Position numbers and translations under genes: made by a program. A stretch of 64,000 nt of DNA from Kosakonia sp. SMBL-WEM22. Lineage in GTDB: Bacteria; Pseudomonadota; Gammaproteobacteria; Enterobacterales; Enterobacteriaceae. The notes beneath the pieces were generated by a model that did not search any database, was not told the DNA's origin, and saw only the letters and a program-made list of their open reading frames with translations. The stretch lies in assembly GCF_014490785.1 (NCBI RefSeq), contig NZ_CP051488.1, positions 3,782,001 through 3,846,000 on the forward strand. The letters are read 5' to 3'. Positions 41,264 to 50,917 of this stretch are shown here, one piece after another; the first letter of the stretch is position 1, and every line of letters begins with the position of its first letter.

Positions 41264-41665
41264 TTATTTGCTCTCACTTTTGCGCCGGGCAATGCAGTTC
41301 ACTAACGCGCTCTGGAAAGTCGGAAAGAACGACGCGGCTTTGTTCTCTTCAACGTCAGCCCGCTTCTCCATCGTCATCAGGTTAGTGATATTGTCCTGCG
41401 TCACGCCCAGCAGCAGCCATTTGTCCTCCACTTCGACCACCACCAGGCGCTCGCGCGCACCGATTGACTGGGTGTGTTTAACACTAAGAATGTTATGTCC
41501 CTTCACCATTCGCGTAGCGACGCCCGTGCGGCGGGCGATCCAGGCGATGGCCGCCATTAACAGGATCACCAGCGCCAGCGCGCCGATAATATTGCCGGTG
41601 CCTACAGGCGCCATTGCCGGCGCTGCGGAGACGGGCTGAACAGCATTAAGCGACTGCGTATTCAT
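41264..41665 (-). CDS. fliO: Flagellar protein FliO
   Basis: A 133-residue accessory factor for FliP assembly. A membrane helix is at about 25-45 (NIIGALALVILLMAAIAWIA) and a cytoplasmic domain with SVKHTQSIGARERLVVVEVE and WLLLGVTQDNITNL follows. It starts in an ATGA-type overlap with fliN and is placed between fliN and fliP as usual. Confidence 0.93.
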   Translation of the reverse strand: MNTQSLNAVQPVSAAPAMAPVGTGNIIGALALVILLMAAIAWIARRTGVATRMVKGHNILSVKHTQSIGARERLVVVEVEDKWLLLGVTQDNITNLMTMEKRADVEENKAASFFPTFQSALVNCIARRKSESK

Positions 41666-42066
41666 TATCTGCTCAAACGATGCATGCGCTCAGACGGGGT
41701 AATAATGTCGGTAATACGAATGCCGAACTTATCGGAGACCACTACCACCTCGCCCTGCGCGATTAAATAACCATTGATCAAAATATCAAGCGGCTCGCCC
41801 GCCAGGCCATCCAGTGAAACAATGGAGCCTGGGCTTAATCGCAATAACTCTTTGATCGTCATTTTGGTGCGGCCTAATTCCACGGTCATCTTCACCGGGA
41901 TATCAAGCACCAGATTTAAATCTTCAGATAAACTCACCATTACATCATCCGCCTCAGAATGCACCTCGGCACTATTATCGCTGGACAACTGTTCGCTCAT
42001 CGCGTCGCCCCAGAGGTCGCCGAGCGAAGACTTATTTGAGCCTGAATCATGTTCCATATCGCTCAT
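41665..42066 (-). CDS. fliN: Flagellar motor switch protein FliN
   Basis: A 133-residue C-ring component. The acidic N-terminus is followed by the SpoA domain: LVLDIPVKMTVELGRTKMTI, LSPGSIVSLDGLAGEPLDIL and VVVSDKFGIRITDIITPSER. It binds FliM and FliH. 7 nt after fliM. Confidence 0.96.
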   Translation of the reverse strand: MSDMEHDSGSNKSSLGDLWGDAMSEQLSSDNSAEVHSEADDVMVSLSEDLNLVLDIPVKMTVELGRTKMTIKELLRLSPGSIVSLDGLAGEPLDILINGYLIAQGEVVVVSDKFGIRITDIITPSERMHRLSR

Positions 42067-42073
42067 ACGACAA

Positions 42074-43075
42074 TTACTCCTTCTTTAAACCTAACAATGT
42101 TGAATTCTGTAATGCATCAATCTGGATGGCATATTGATTATTCGCACTACCATATTTCCCGGTCATCACCGGCACATCATTAACAAATCCACCAAGCTGC
42201 TCGGGCTTATCCAGCGGAATAATGTCATCCGGTTTTAGCTTCATAATCCTTGAGAGACGGGTGGAGATCTCCGCAAATTTCACCACCAACTCCAGTTCGG
42301 TATCGCGCATCTGCGTCGCTAAGGAACTACGCCATTGATTATTTTCATGCTGGGAGTTTTCCAGCGGTGGATTGGTCAACAGTTCGCGAATTGGCTCAAT
42401 AATGCTAAACGGAATACAAATTTGTAACTCACCGCTATGCGAGCCAATATCCACCTGAAAAGGGGTAGTCACTACAATATCGTTTGGCGAGGAGGTGATA
42501 TTAGTAAATTTCACCTGTAACTCAGAACGCACAAACTCAGTTTTAATTTTAAAAATTGAGGTCCATGCATAGTCATAGGCCTCGCACGCCATCGCTAACA
42601 TGCGCTGAATAATACGCTGCTCGGTTGGGGTAAATTCGCGTCCGTCCGCCTTAGTGGGGAAACGTCCATCACCGCCAAACAGGTTATCCACCGCCGTAAA
42701 GACCAGATTCGGCGAGAAGACGAAGAGCGCCGTACCGCGTAACGGATTCATGTTCATCAGGTTCAGACTGGTCATGACCGGCAGGTTACGCGCAAACTCA
42801 TGGTACGGCTGAATCTTAATATTCCCTGCGGTGACATCCGGGCTACGACGCAAAATATTAAATAAGCCGATGCGAAACTGGCGCGCAAAGCGTTCGTTGA
42901 TAATCTCTAGCGAATATAAACGTTCACGGACAACACGACGCTGCGTATTTGGATCGTAAGGCTTAATATTATCTTCTGGCGATGCGGGGGCGGCCGGCGC
43001 ACTATTTTCACTACTGCTGGGACCGCCATTCAGAAGATTGTCGATCTCATCCTGGGATAAAATACTGTCCGACAT
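42074..43075 (-). CDS. fliM: Flagellar motor switch protein FliM
   Basis: A 333-residue C-ring protein that binds phosphorylated CheY. The N-terminal CheY-binding peptide is MSDSILSQDEIDNLLNG. The middle CheC-like domain and a C-terminal SpoA domain (LELVVKFAEISTRLSRIMKL) follow. Length matches E. coli (334). Operon position fliL-fliM-fliN with gaps of 5 to 7 nt. Confidence 0.96.
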   Translation of the reverse strand: MSDSILSQDEIDNLLNGGPSSSENSAPAAPASPEDNIKPYDPNTQRRVVRERLYSLEIINERFARQFRIGLFNILRRSPDVTAGNIKIQPYHEFARNLPVMTSLNLMNMNPLRGTALFVFSPNLVFTAVDNLFGGDGRFPTKADGREFTPTEQRIIQRMLAMACEAYDYAWTSIFKIKTEFVRSELQVKFTNITSSPNDIVVTTPFQVDIGSHSGELQICIPFSIIEPIRELLTNPPLENSQHENNQWRSSLATQMRDTELELVVKFAEISTRLSRIMKLKPDDIIPLDKPEQLGGFVNDVPVMTGKYGSANNQYAIQIDALQNSTLLGLKKE

Positions 43076-43080
43076 TATGA

Positions 43081-43584
43081 TTACCGTAAGATAAATGCAT
43101 TAAACAGAACGTTTGTTACCATCGGTTTATGCAGGCCTGGAAGTGATGCGTTAACCGCATCTTTGGTTTTTGCCGCAAGCAGCGCTTTCGCCTGATCGTT
43201 AGTTAATTCAGCCGCAGTTTGTTGAGAAAAAAGCACCAGTAAATGGCTACGAATTTCCGGCAAATGTTTTTCCAGCACCGTTTTTGTTTCAGCATTAACT
43301 ACCTTCAACGTCAGACCGATATAAAGAATACGGTCACTGTCATGCGCATCAGGTTTCAGGCTAACGGTAAAGGTATCGAGATCCATATAAACCGGCGCAG
43401 CCTCTACTACCGGTGTGGCGGATGATTTACCGCCATTAATATGTGTGACCTGATTTTTTAATTTACTGATTTCGACATAGGCATAAGCGCCAATTGCGCA
43501 GACACCCAGAATAACGAATAGAATGAGTAAAATTAACAGCGGGCTTTTTTTTCCGCCTTGCGCAGCATGTTTTTTCTTCGGCAT
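43081..43584 (-). CDS. fliL: Flagellar basal body-associated protein FliL
   Basis: A 167-residue single-pass inner-membrane protein around the stator. A Lys-rich start (MPKKKHAAQGGKKS) is followed by the helix LLILLILFVILGVCAIGAYA (about 15-35) and a periplasmic stomatin-like domain with VYMDLDTFTVSL and EIRSHLLVLFSQQTAAEL. First gene of the fliLMNOPQR run; a 154-bp gap precedes it, so a promoter may lie there. Confidence 0.93.
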   Translation of the reverse strand: MPKKKHAAQGGKKSPLLILLILFVILGVCAIGAYAYVEISKLKNQVTHINGGKSSATPVVEAAPVYMDLDTFTVSLKPDAHDSDRILYIGLTLKVVNAETKTVLEKHLPEIRSHLLVLFSQQTAAELTNDQAKALLAAKTKDAVNASLPGLHKPMVTNVLFNAFILR

Positions 43585-43738
43585 TTGATGGATAACTCTG
43601 TAGTAAAAATTAAATCAACAATCACGCGACTGGCGAATGACCTGATGGAATGCCGTTATTTTAATACAGCACCCATCCAGGACAATTCATTGAAAAACTG
43701 AAATTAGTGTCAGCACCTTGCCAGTTCACGCCCGCCTA

Positions 43739-44962
43739 TTAAGCGAAGGTGTTGATTCCGTGCGAATAATGCCTGACACGAGTGTCCACCGGGCGCTCTT
43801 CATCGGAGGAAACACTTAAATCGCCCCGCTCACTCTCAGACTTTCCTTGTCCAGAGGCGTGACCGGAGTGGGCATCTCCTGCCGAAGAGGAGGTCTCCGC
43901 GCCGACGCTGCTCTGCCCAAGCGAAATACCAGACTCCTCAAGCATGGTGCGCAGGGTCGGCATTGCCGACTCCAGCGCCGCGCGAACGTGGTGGCTCTCG
44001 GAGACAAAATGCACCTGCGCCTGGTCGTTACTCACCCGCAGGCTCACCTGTAGCGCGCCCAGCTCTTCGGGGTGCAGACGCAGCTCGGCGTGATGCATGC
44101 CGTTACGGCTAAAGACGGCAATCTGCTGCCCTAAAGATTGCTGCCAGGCCGGGGTCCCTACTTCCGCCTGGAGCGTGGCGGTAGCAACGGTGGAGGTGGC
44201 GATTGCGGTAGCAGGAGCGGTCGCTGTCACTGGCGTAGCCTGGGCGACGCTATGCGGCGTGGCAACCGGCTCGGCACTTTTTAAGTTATGCAGCGCCTGC
44301 GTCAGGCTCTCGCTGAGGGGGGCCGCCGCAGGTGAAGTCGCCAGGGCGCTGCTGTCAGCAGAGGTTAACGATGGCGCTTTACCCTCAACGGCACTCTCCG
44401 CTAACGGCATTGCGGGTTGTGCCTCGGGCCGTGTCGGCTGTGGCTTAACACCGGCAGGCAGATCCTGGGTCGGCTTTTGCTCATCCAGCACGGCGGTGAA
44501 ATTTACCTGGGCTAGCGGATCGTCAGCCTGCGGCTCAACCGGCAGCGCCGCAGCGAGCAGCGGGCTTGCCGGTACGGCGGCAGCCAGTGTCGGGTCGGCA
44601 CTCACCTGCGACAGTGCCGCCAGATCGGCCTGCGCTGTCTGCACGCCCTGCGCCAGCAGTGCATCCGCTGTGGCGGCGGAGACATCAAGCGGCATCGCCA
44701 GGTTTGTCGCCGCCTGGGTAAGCGGGTCGGCAGGTAACGTTGCTATCGCAGGCGTGGCGTCGACAAGCTGCGCTTTTTTATCAGCAGGCTTTTTCACCTT
44801 CTCCTGCGGCGCGCCACTCTGCCGGGTATCTTGCGTCTCCCCTGATGAGAGCAGTTTTTTCAGTTCGCCAGCGAAGTGCCCCTCTTCCTGCGCCGGAGAC
44901 GCGGAAGCCGTCTGACGTCCAGCGTCAACGGGCGAGGCCGGGAGCGAATGTTGGATAATCAT
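43739..44962 (-). CDS. fliK: Flagellar hook-length control protein FliK
   Basis: 407 residues. The long Ala/Pro-rich, poorly conserved N-terminal ruler is followed by the conserved C-terminal domain (about 270-370): WQQSLGQQIAVFSRNGMHHA, ELRLHPEELGALQVSLRV and VHFVSESHHVRAALESAMPT. I chose ATG 44962, 8 nt after AAAGGAA and just past the fliJ stop; the frame is open 13 codons further. A 154-bp gap separates it from fliL. Confidence 0.93.
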   Translation of the reverse strand: MIIQHSLPASPVDAGRQTASASPAQEEGHFAGELKKLLSSGETQDTRQSGAPQEKVKKPADKKAQLVDATPAIATLPADPLTQAATNLAMPLDVSAATADALLAQGVQTAQADLAALSQVSADPTLAAAVPASPLLAAALPVEPQADDPLAQVNFTAVLDEQKPTQDLPAGVKPQPTRPEAQPAMPLAESAVEGKAPSLTSADSSALATSPAAAPLSESLTQALHNLKSAEPVATPHSVAQATPVTATAPATAIATSTVATATLQAEVGTPAWQQSLGQQIAVFSRNGMHHAELRLHPEELGALQVSLRVSNDQAQVHFVSESHHVRAALESAMPTLRTMLEESGISLGQSSVGAETSSSAGDAHSGHASGQGKSESERGDLSVSSDEERPVDTRVRHYSHGINTFA

Positions 44963-44963
44963 C

Positions 44964-45410
44964 TTATTTATTCCTTTGACTGGCGCGACGGGCGAACTCA
45001 TCCATCATCTTCTGTTCCAGTCGGTTCTCTTTTAATAGTCGCTGTGCGTCGGCACGGTTTTTCAGTGCTTCGAAAGCATTCAGCCGCTGCTTATCTTTTC
45101 TCCATGCTTCCTGCACGTTATCCACCGTGTGCTGACTGGCAGATACTCTCCTGACTTGTTGCGCCACGACACCATCCAGTGAGGTCAAAAAGTGCTGGTG
45201 CGCCTGTAGCGCCATAATGGATACGCCTTGATCGACAATCGTCGACTGCATCTGCTCGCGATACTCTTGCGCATAGGTTTTGAGCTGGTCGAGTCGTGCG
45301 GTTTCATTAAGGTGGGTCTGGCGCGCCGAACCGAGACGGGTGGTAGTGTCGTTCAGTTTCTTCTCTGCCAACTCGCGCAGGAGATCCATCGGGTTTTGGC
45401 TCGCCATCAT
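44964..45410 (-). CDS. fliJ: Flagellar export chaperone FliJ
   Basis: A 148-residue, wholly helical coiled-coil protein that links the FliI ATPase ring to FlhA. Length matches E. coli FliJ (147). It includes MDLLRELAEKKLNDTTTRLG and a C-terminal basic tail ARRASQRNK. The start is a double ATG after AAGGTGAA. It lies between fliI and fliK. Confidence 0.92.
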   Translation of the reverse strand: MMASQNPMDLLRELAEKKLNDTTTRLGSARQTHLNETARLDQLKTYAQEYREQMQSTIVDQGVSIMALQAHQHFLTSLDGVVAQQVRRVSASQHTVDNVQEAWRKDKQRLNAFEALKNRADAQRLLKENRLEQKMMDEFARRASQRNK

Positions 45411-45422
45411 TTCACCTTCACA

Positions 45423-46790
45423 TTACGCGTTATTGTCCGGTGGAAAGAGCGCCGACAGTCCGCTGAAGGAGTCGCCATACTCACAGGCCTCATGAATGCC
45501 CTGATGCAGATAGGCCTCCATTTTTGGATAGAGAGCAATCGCCCGATCAAGCAGCGGATCGCTGCCGGCGGCATAAGCCCCCACGCTCACCAGATCGCGG
45601 TTGCGCTGATACGAAGAGAGCATCTGCTTAAAGCGCTGCACCTTTTTGTAGTGCACCGGATCGATAAGTTCGGTCATCGCACGGCTGATCGACGCTTCGA
45701 TATCGATCGCCGGATAGTGGCCAGACTCCGCCAGACGCCGCGAGAGCACCACGTGACCGTCGAGGATCGCGCGCGCCGAGTCGGCTATCGGATCCTGCTG
45801 ATCGTCCCCTTCCGTCAACACGGTGTAAAAGGCGGTGATCGAACCGCCGCCTTTAATGCCGTTCCCGGCGCGCTCCACCAGCGCGGGCAGTTTGGCAAAC
45901 ACCGAGGGCGGATAGCCTTTGGTAGCGGGCGGTTCGCCAATCGCCAGCGCGATTTCACGCTGCGCCATCGCGTAGCGGGTCAGGGAGTCCATAATTAGCA
46001 GCACGTTGAGGCCGCGATCGCGGAAATCCTCCGCCAGACGTGTGGCGTAGACCGCGCCCTGCATGCGCAAAATCGGCGACACATCGGCCGGGGCGGCGAT
46101 CACCACCGAGCGTTTAAGCCCCTCTTTGCCAAGAATGTTCTCGATAAAATCTTTCACTTCGCGGCCACGCTCGCCAATCAGGCCGACGACAATCACATCC
46201 GCTTTAGTAAAGCGCGCCATCATCCCCAGCAGCACGCTTTTACCGACGCCGGAGCCGGCAAACAGGCCCATACGCTGCCCGCGTCCGACGGTGAGCAGGC
46301 CATTAATGGCGCGCACGCCGACATCGAGCACGTTTTTAATCGGATCGCGCTGCAACGGGTTAAAGGGTGGCGTAAAGAGCGGCCCGCGATCGCTGGTGTT
46401 CGGTGGCGGCAGGCCGTCGAGCGGGCGGGCGCTGGCATCCAGTACGCGCCCCAGCAGCTCTGGCCCCAGCGGCAACAGCTTGCCTTTGGTGTTGTTGCCC
46501 AGCGCGTAAACCCGCGCGCCCGGCAGCACACCTTCAACGTTTTCAAGGGGCATCAGGTAGAGGATCTCGCCGTTAAAGCCGACCACTTCGCTCTCGACCC
46601 GCTGGATCCCCTCTTCACTTTCACACTCGACAATACAGAGCGTGCCGATGGGCGGCTTCAGGCCGACGGCTTCCATCACCAGGCCGGTGGCGCGGGTCAG
46701 GCGGCCGTAGCGGCGAAACAGCGGCAGCGTCGCCATACGCTTCTCGCGCAGATCGACGCCATCAAGCCATGTCTTTAACCGCGCGGTCAT
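45423..46790 (-). CDS. fliI: Flagellum-specific ATPase FliI
   Basis: A 455-residue F1-beta-like ATPase of the flagellar type III exporter. Walker A GSGVGKS is at 179-185; Walker B LLIMDSLTRYAMAQREIALA and the EPPATKGYPPSVFAKLP loop follow. The start overlaps the fliH stop (ATGA type). Length matches E. coli (457). Confidence 0.96.
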   Translation of the reverse strand: MTARLKTWLDGVDLREKRMATLPLFRRYGRLTRATGLVMEAVGLKPPIGTLCIVECESEEGIQRVESEVVGFNGEILYLMPLENVEGVLPGARVYALGNNTKGKLLPLGPELLGRVLDASARPLDGLPPPNTSDRGPLFTPPFNPLQRDPIKNVLDVGVRAINGLLTVGRGQRMGLFAGSGVGKSVLLGMMARFTKADVIVVGLIGERGREVKDFIENILGKEGLKRSVVIAAPADVSPILRMQGAVYATRLAEDFRDRGLNVLLIMDSLTRYAMAQREIALAIGEPPATKGYPPSVFAKLPALVERAGNGIKGGGSITAFYTVLTEGDDQQDPIADSARAILDGHVVLSRRLAESGHYPAIDIEASISRAMTELIDPVHYKKVQRFKQMLSSYQRNRDLVSVGAYAAGSDPLLDRAIALYPKMEAYLHQGIHEACEYGDSFSGLSALFPPDNNA

Positions 46791-47500
46791 AAGGAGAACT
46801 CCTCCCTGCTCAGGGTGCAGAGTTCGTTCCAGCGGGTTTCGGTGGTGGCGTCAAGTTCGCCGCCGTCGGTGGTCAGGCGGCAGCCACCCGGCAGCATTTG
46901 TGCATCGGTGCAGAGCTCCCAACCGCGGGCGTGTAGCACCTCGCCAAGTTGCTCCTGTACCGCGGCAGACTCCTCCGGGCTGATCCACAACTTTATCTGG
47001 CCCAGCTGTTTGGTGTCCTCCTGCAACAGTTGCTGAATGCGGGTCAGCAGCCAGGCATTGGTGGTGGTAGAGACCACGCTTTCACCCAGCAGGCTGCGCG
47101 CCGCCATCAGCGCCACCTGCACCAGCCGCGCCGGCATCACGCTGTCGAGGCTATCAAGGGTAATTTTGACGTTATCAATCAGCTGCGCAAACTCCTGCGC
47201 CTGGCTCTGCTGTAACTGGCGGTATTCGGCCACTCCTTTCGCAATGCCCGCTTCGCGCCCCTCTTCAAAGCCCTTTGCGTAGCCGAGCTTTGTCCCCTCT
47301 TCCACGCCACGCGTCTGGCCCTGGGTAAACCCTTTCTGCTCGGCCTGTTTGCGCAGGCGGGAGAGTTCAATTTGCAGCGCCGCTTCACTCGCCGGATCGC
47401 TGGCAGGCACGGCATTGCGCAGATCGGGTTCGCTACTTAACGCGTCGTCGAGCAGATTTTCAGGCCGCCAGGCGTGCCACTGAGTCTTAGACGTAGGCAT
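46787..47500 (-). CDS. fliH: Flagellar assembly protein FliH
   Basis: A 237-residue negative regulator and stalk of FliI. The N-terminus MPTSKTQWHAWRPENLLDDA resembles E. coli MSDNLPWKTW.PDDL; a Gly-x-x-x-Gly-rich helix region (GFTQGQTRGVEEGTKLGYAK) is characteristic. The start is ATG 47500, 5 nt after GGAGG, inside the end of fliG; it overlaps fliG by 14 nt and fliI by 4 nt. Confidence 0.93.
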   Translation of the reverse strand: MPTSKTQWHAWRPENLLDDALSSEPDLRNAVPASDPASEAALQIELSRLRKQAEQKGFTQGQTRGVEEGTKLGYAKGFEEGREAGIAKGVAEYRQLQQSQAQEFAQLIDNVKITLDSLDSVMPARLVQVALMAARSLLGESVVSTTTNAWLLTRIQQLLQEDTKQLGQIKLWISPEESAAVQEQLGEVLHARGWELCTDAQMLPGGCRLTTDGGELDATTETRWNELCTLSREEFSL

Positions 47501-48473
47501 CGTCGCCTCCACCAATCACAATCTCGCCGGTCTCCGCCAGGCGACGCACCACCAGCAGGATCGCTTTCTGTTCGTTTTCGACCTGCGACATACGCACAGG
47601 GCCACGGGAGTTCAAATCGTCACGCATAATGTCGGCCTGACGTTTGGACATATTGCGGAAGAACTTGTCGCGCAACGCGTCGTCCACGCCTTTCAGCGCG
47701 ACGATCAGCGACTCGTTGTCGATATCCTGCAGGATGCGCTGGATGCTGCGATCTTCCATATCGACCAGGTTCTCGAAGAGGAACATCTCGTCGATAATTT
47801 TCTGCGCCAGCTCCTGGTCGTATTCGCGTACCGCTTCGATCGCTGCATCTTCCTGGTGAGATTTCATCAGGTTGAGGATCTCCGCCGCCGGACGCACACC
47901 GCCCATCTTGTTGCGCTTGATATTCTGACCATGCAGCAGGTTGTTGAGCACTTCCGTTAGCTCCTGCAGCGCCACCGGCTGCACGCCGCCGAAGGTGGCG
48001 ATACGCAGCAGAATGTCATTGCGTTCGCGCTCATCGAATTTCGCCAGCAGATCGGCTGCCTGGCTGCGTTTCAGATGCACAAGAATGGTGGCGATAATCT
48101 GCGGATGCTCATCACGGATGAGATCGAAGACCATCTGCGGCTCCATAAAGTTAAGCGTTTCGATACCGTTACGCTCATCGTTGGCCTCCAGCAGATCTTC
48201 AAGCAGGCTATTGGCACGCTCTTCGCCCAGGGCTTTTACCAGCACGCTGCGCAGATATTCATTCGTGTTGACATCCAGCACCGCAAATTCGCCGGAGTCG
48301 CGGCGGAACTCCTTCATCACCACCGCCAGCTGATCGTGGGTATAGGTGCCCATCGAGACCATGGCGCTACTGATCATGGTTACTTCATGGGTATTCAGGT
48401 GCTTAAAGACTTCGGCTGCACGCTCGTCACCGAGGGTCAGCATGACGATGGCGCTTTTCTCGGCGGCGTTCAT
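47487..48473 (-). CDS. fliG: Flagellar motor switch protein FliG
   Basis: A 328-residue rotor protein that meets the stator. It holds N, middle (EHPQIIATILVHLKRSQAAD, with the EHPQ motif) and C domains (VDMEDRSIQRILQDIDNESL, DALRDKFFRNMSKRQADIM), with the charged residues used for torque. The length is near E. coli FliG (331). It overlaps fliF by 4 nt. Confidence 0.96.
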   Translation of the reverse strand: MNAAEKSAIVMLTLGDERAAEVFKHLNTHEVTMISSAMVSMGTYTHDQLAVVMKEFRRDSGEFAVLDVNTNEYLRSVLVKALGEERANSLLEDLLEANDERNGIETLNFMEPQMVFDLIRDEHPQIIATILVHLKRSQAADLLAKFDERERNDILLRIATFGGVQPVALQELTEVLNNLLHGQNIKRNKMGGVRPAAEILNLMKSHQEDAAIEAVREYDQELAQKIIDEMFLFENLVDMEDRSIQRILQDIDNESLIVALKGVDDALRDKFFRNMSKRQADIMRDDLNSRGPVRMSQVENEQKAILLVVRRLAETGEIVIGGGDDAYV

Positions 48474-50164
48474 GACGACTTCTGCTCCTTATTTAGCCAT
48501 TGGCGTATCACCAGCGCGATGACCTGCGGCTCCTGGTCAGCCATTTCACGCAGGTGCTGCGCCTGTTGTTCGGTTTCGACGCGCTGCTGCGCTTTGGCGG
48601 TCTCCGCGCTCTGGCGTTTACGCACCTGCTCATCCAGCTCCGCCTGGCGCACCTCTTTCTCCATCTCCAGACGCTGGATCAGCATCTCCTGATGGCGGAT
48701 CCAGAAGGGTTGCACCGCCTTGCGCCAGAGGATCCAGGCGATCAGCGCCACAAACAGATAGCGCGCGCCGGAGAGCATCAGCTTGATAAATTCAGGCTGT
48801 TTCCACAGCGGAACAGGTGCTTCCTCTTGCTGGTCGGTAAAGAGGGTATTGACGACATTCAGCGTGTCGCCGCGTTTGTCTGAGAAGCCCATCACCTCTT
48901 TCACCAGCGCATTGATCTGATCCAGCTGCGCCTTGTTGAGTGCGACCGGTTTGCCATCTTTGCCCGGCATATAGTTCACCACCACGGCAACGGAGAGGCG
49001 CTCAAGCACGCCGGTGTTGCGCTTAATGTGGGTCAGGGTTTTATCCACCTCGTAGTTGGTGGTCTCATCGCTCTGCTTGTTGTACGGTGTCAGGGCTTGT
49101 GCGGGAGCCGCTGCGGCCGCCGCGTTATTGCCATTTGCGCCGCCCTGCCGGTTAGCCTGCTGCGCCGCAGGATCTTCAATCGGCGTGGAGACCGGGGCCG
49201 GTGGCTGGTTGCTTAACGCGCCCGGCACGCCGCCGACTGCATTTTTACCGCCCTGCTCGTTGTTACTGCTCTGACGGCTGCGAATCGCCATATTTTCCGG
49301 GCGGCTGTTCGGCTGATACTGCTCCGCCGTCTGCTCATGCTGGGTGAAGTCCACCTGCGCGGTCACCTGGGTTCTGACGTTCTGCGTGCCGACAATCGGT
49401 GCGAGGATTGCCTGAATGCGGCGCTGATAATCGGACTCCATCTTGCGCACATATTGCAGCTGCGTGGTCTGGGTAGCCTGCGCGCCGTTTTGCGACATCA
49501 TGTGGCCGCTCTGATCGACAATTGTTACCCGATCGGCGCTCAGTCCCGGCACAGCGCTGGAGATCATGAAAGTAATGGCACTCACCTGCCCGGAATCGAG
49601 GGTTCTGCCGTTAATCAGATTCAGCGTCACCGAAGCGGAAGGCTCTTTGCGATCCTGCAAAAAGAGCGACGGCTTCGGCATCGCCAGGTGGACGCGCGCC
49701 GAGCGTACTGGCCCCAGAGTTTCGATGGTGCGTGACAGCTCGCCCTCCAGCGCGCGCTGGAAATTGACCTGCTCGTTGAACTGGCTGATACCAAACTTCT
49801 CCTGGTCCAGCAGTTCAAAACCGACCGAGCCGCCCTTCGGCAACCCTTGCTGCGCCAGTTTGAGACGCACTTCGTAGATCTGCTCAGACGGGATCTCGAT
49901 GGAGCCGTCATGCTCGGCAAAACGGTACGGCACCTGCATCTGTTTCAGTTGGGTAACAACCGCACCGCCATCCTCTTCGCTAATATTGCTATAGAGCACG
50001 CGGTAGTCTGGTTCTTTTGCCCAGAACATCAGCGCAATAACAATAGAAATAGCGGCCGCAGCCGCGACAAAAAAGAGGATGCGGGGGTTAGCCCGAATAT
50101 TTTCGAGCACTGCCTTTACATCGACAATGCCTTTCTTTTTACTACCGGTGATTGTGGCAGTCAT
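48470..50164 (-). CDS. fliF: Flagellar MS-ring protein FliF
   Basis: A 564-residue inner-membrane ring protein, the foundation of the basal body. Membrane helices are at about 30-48 (RILFFVAAAAAISIVIALMF) and near 455-475 (SGARYLFVALIAWILWRKAV). The periplasmic YscJ-like ring domains lie between, and a C-terminal FliG-binding tail ends IRQWLNKEQKSS. First gene of the fliFGHIJK operon, divergent from fliE. Confidence 0.95.
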   Translation of the reverse strand: MTATITGSKKKGIVDVKAVLENIRANPRILFFVAAAAAISIVIALMFWAKEPDYRVLYSNISEEDGGAVVTQLKQMQVPYRFAEHDGSIEIPSEQIYEVRLKLAQQGLPKGGSVGFELLDQEKFGISQFNEQVNFQRALEGELSRTIETLGPVRSARVHLAMPKPSLFLQDRKEPSASVTLNLINGRTLDSGQVSAITFMISSAVPGLSADRVTIVDQSGHMMSQNGAQATQTTQLQYVRKMESDYQRRIQAILAPIVGTQNVRTQVTAQVDFTQHEQTAEQYQPNSRPENMAIRSRQSSNNEQGGKNAVGGVPGALSNQPPAPVSTPIEDPAAQQANRQGGANGNNAAAAAAPAQALTPYNKQSDETTNYEVDKTLTHIKRNTGVLERLSVAVVVNYMPGKDGKPVALNKAQLDQINALVKEVMGFSDKRGDTLNVVNTLFTDQQEEAPVPLWKQPEFIKLMLSGARYLFVALIAWILWRKAVQPFWIRHQEMLIQRLEMEKEVRQAELDEQVRKRQSAETAKAQQRVETEQQAQHLREMADQEPQVIALVIRQWLNKEQKSS

Positions 50165-50405
50165 GCCAATGTCCTGTAAAAGTGAATGCCGGAATTAAAA
50201 ATAAAAATAATTACGGCTCGGCTCATCTGGTATGCAATTAATAAACGCAAATGTATTTCTCAGGAAAATTCCCGGATGCGTATTATCTACAGAAAGCCCA
50301 TTTTTCTAAGTGGTAATAAGGTGAAATTTGTGTCAGCTATTCACATTATGTTGTTTTTCAGACCACATGGTAAGCTTGCGGCCAATAACTCTTAAGGTCA
50401 TTTTT
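50165..50405. promoter_or_regulatory. Divergent fliF-fliE promoter region
   Basis: A 241-bp AT-rich gap between the fliF operon (minus) and fliE (plus). In E. coli the same gap holds FlhDC-activated class II promoters in both directions. I could not place a FlhDC box precisely. Confidence 0.55.
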
Positions 50406-50741
50406 ATGTCGATGAATACATTGGGCGGCGTATTGGATCAGATTCAGTCGCAGGCCAGACAAGTCTCAGATATCAGCGCGTTAAATCCTTTTAACTCAGC
50501 GCGCAAAACAGAAAATAGTTCACAATTTTCTAATATTTTACTTAACAGCATTAACAATATTAGCGAAATGCAGACCTCTGCTAAGCAACAGTCACAGGCT
50601 TATCTCTCTGGTGTTGAGGGGATCGGCCTGAATGATGTGATGGTCTCGATTCAAAAATCGTCGGTGGCGTTAAACCTGGGTGTACAGGTGAGAAATAAAC
50701 TCGTTAGCGCCTATCAGGAAATAATGAGCATGCCGGTATAA
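50406..50741 (+). CDS. fliE: Flagellar hook-basal body protein FliE
   Basis: A 111-residue rod-MS ring adaptor. The C-terminal half, GIGLNDVMVSIQKSSVALNL then GVQVRNKLVSAYQEIMSMPV, is nearly E. coli-like. I chose ATG 50406 (MSMNTLGG), 8 nt after AAGG; the frame is open upstream to 50328 without coding character. Confidence 0.94.
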   Translation: MSMNTLGGVLDQIQSQARQVSDISALNPFNSARKTENSSQFSNILLNSINNISEMQTSAKQQSQAYLSGVEGIGLNDVMVSIQKSSVALNLGVQVRNKLVSAYQEIMSMPV

Positions 50742-50917
50742 CACCTAAGCAATATCTTATTCTCGATTAACGCGAAAATAGTGCTGCTATTTTCCACGGC
50801 CGAATAAGTCCGGCTGTTTTATGACTGTTAATAAAATAGCCGGCATATCGCCGGTGATTCATTTTAGCGTCACCAGCAATGTGCGTTCAAAAAACCTGTG
50901 GGTTTAAACCAACACTT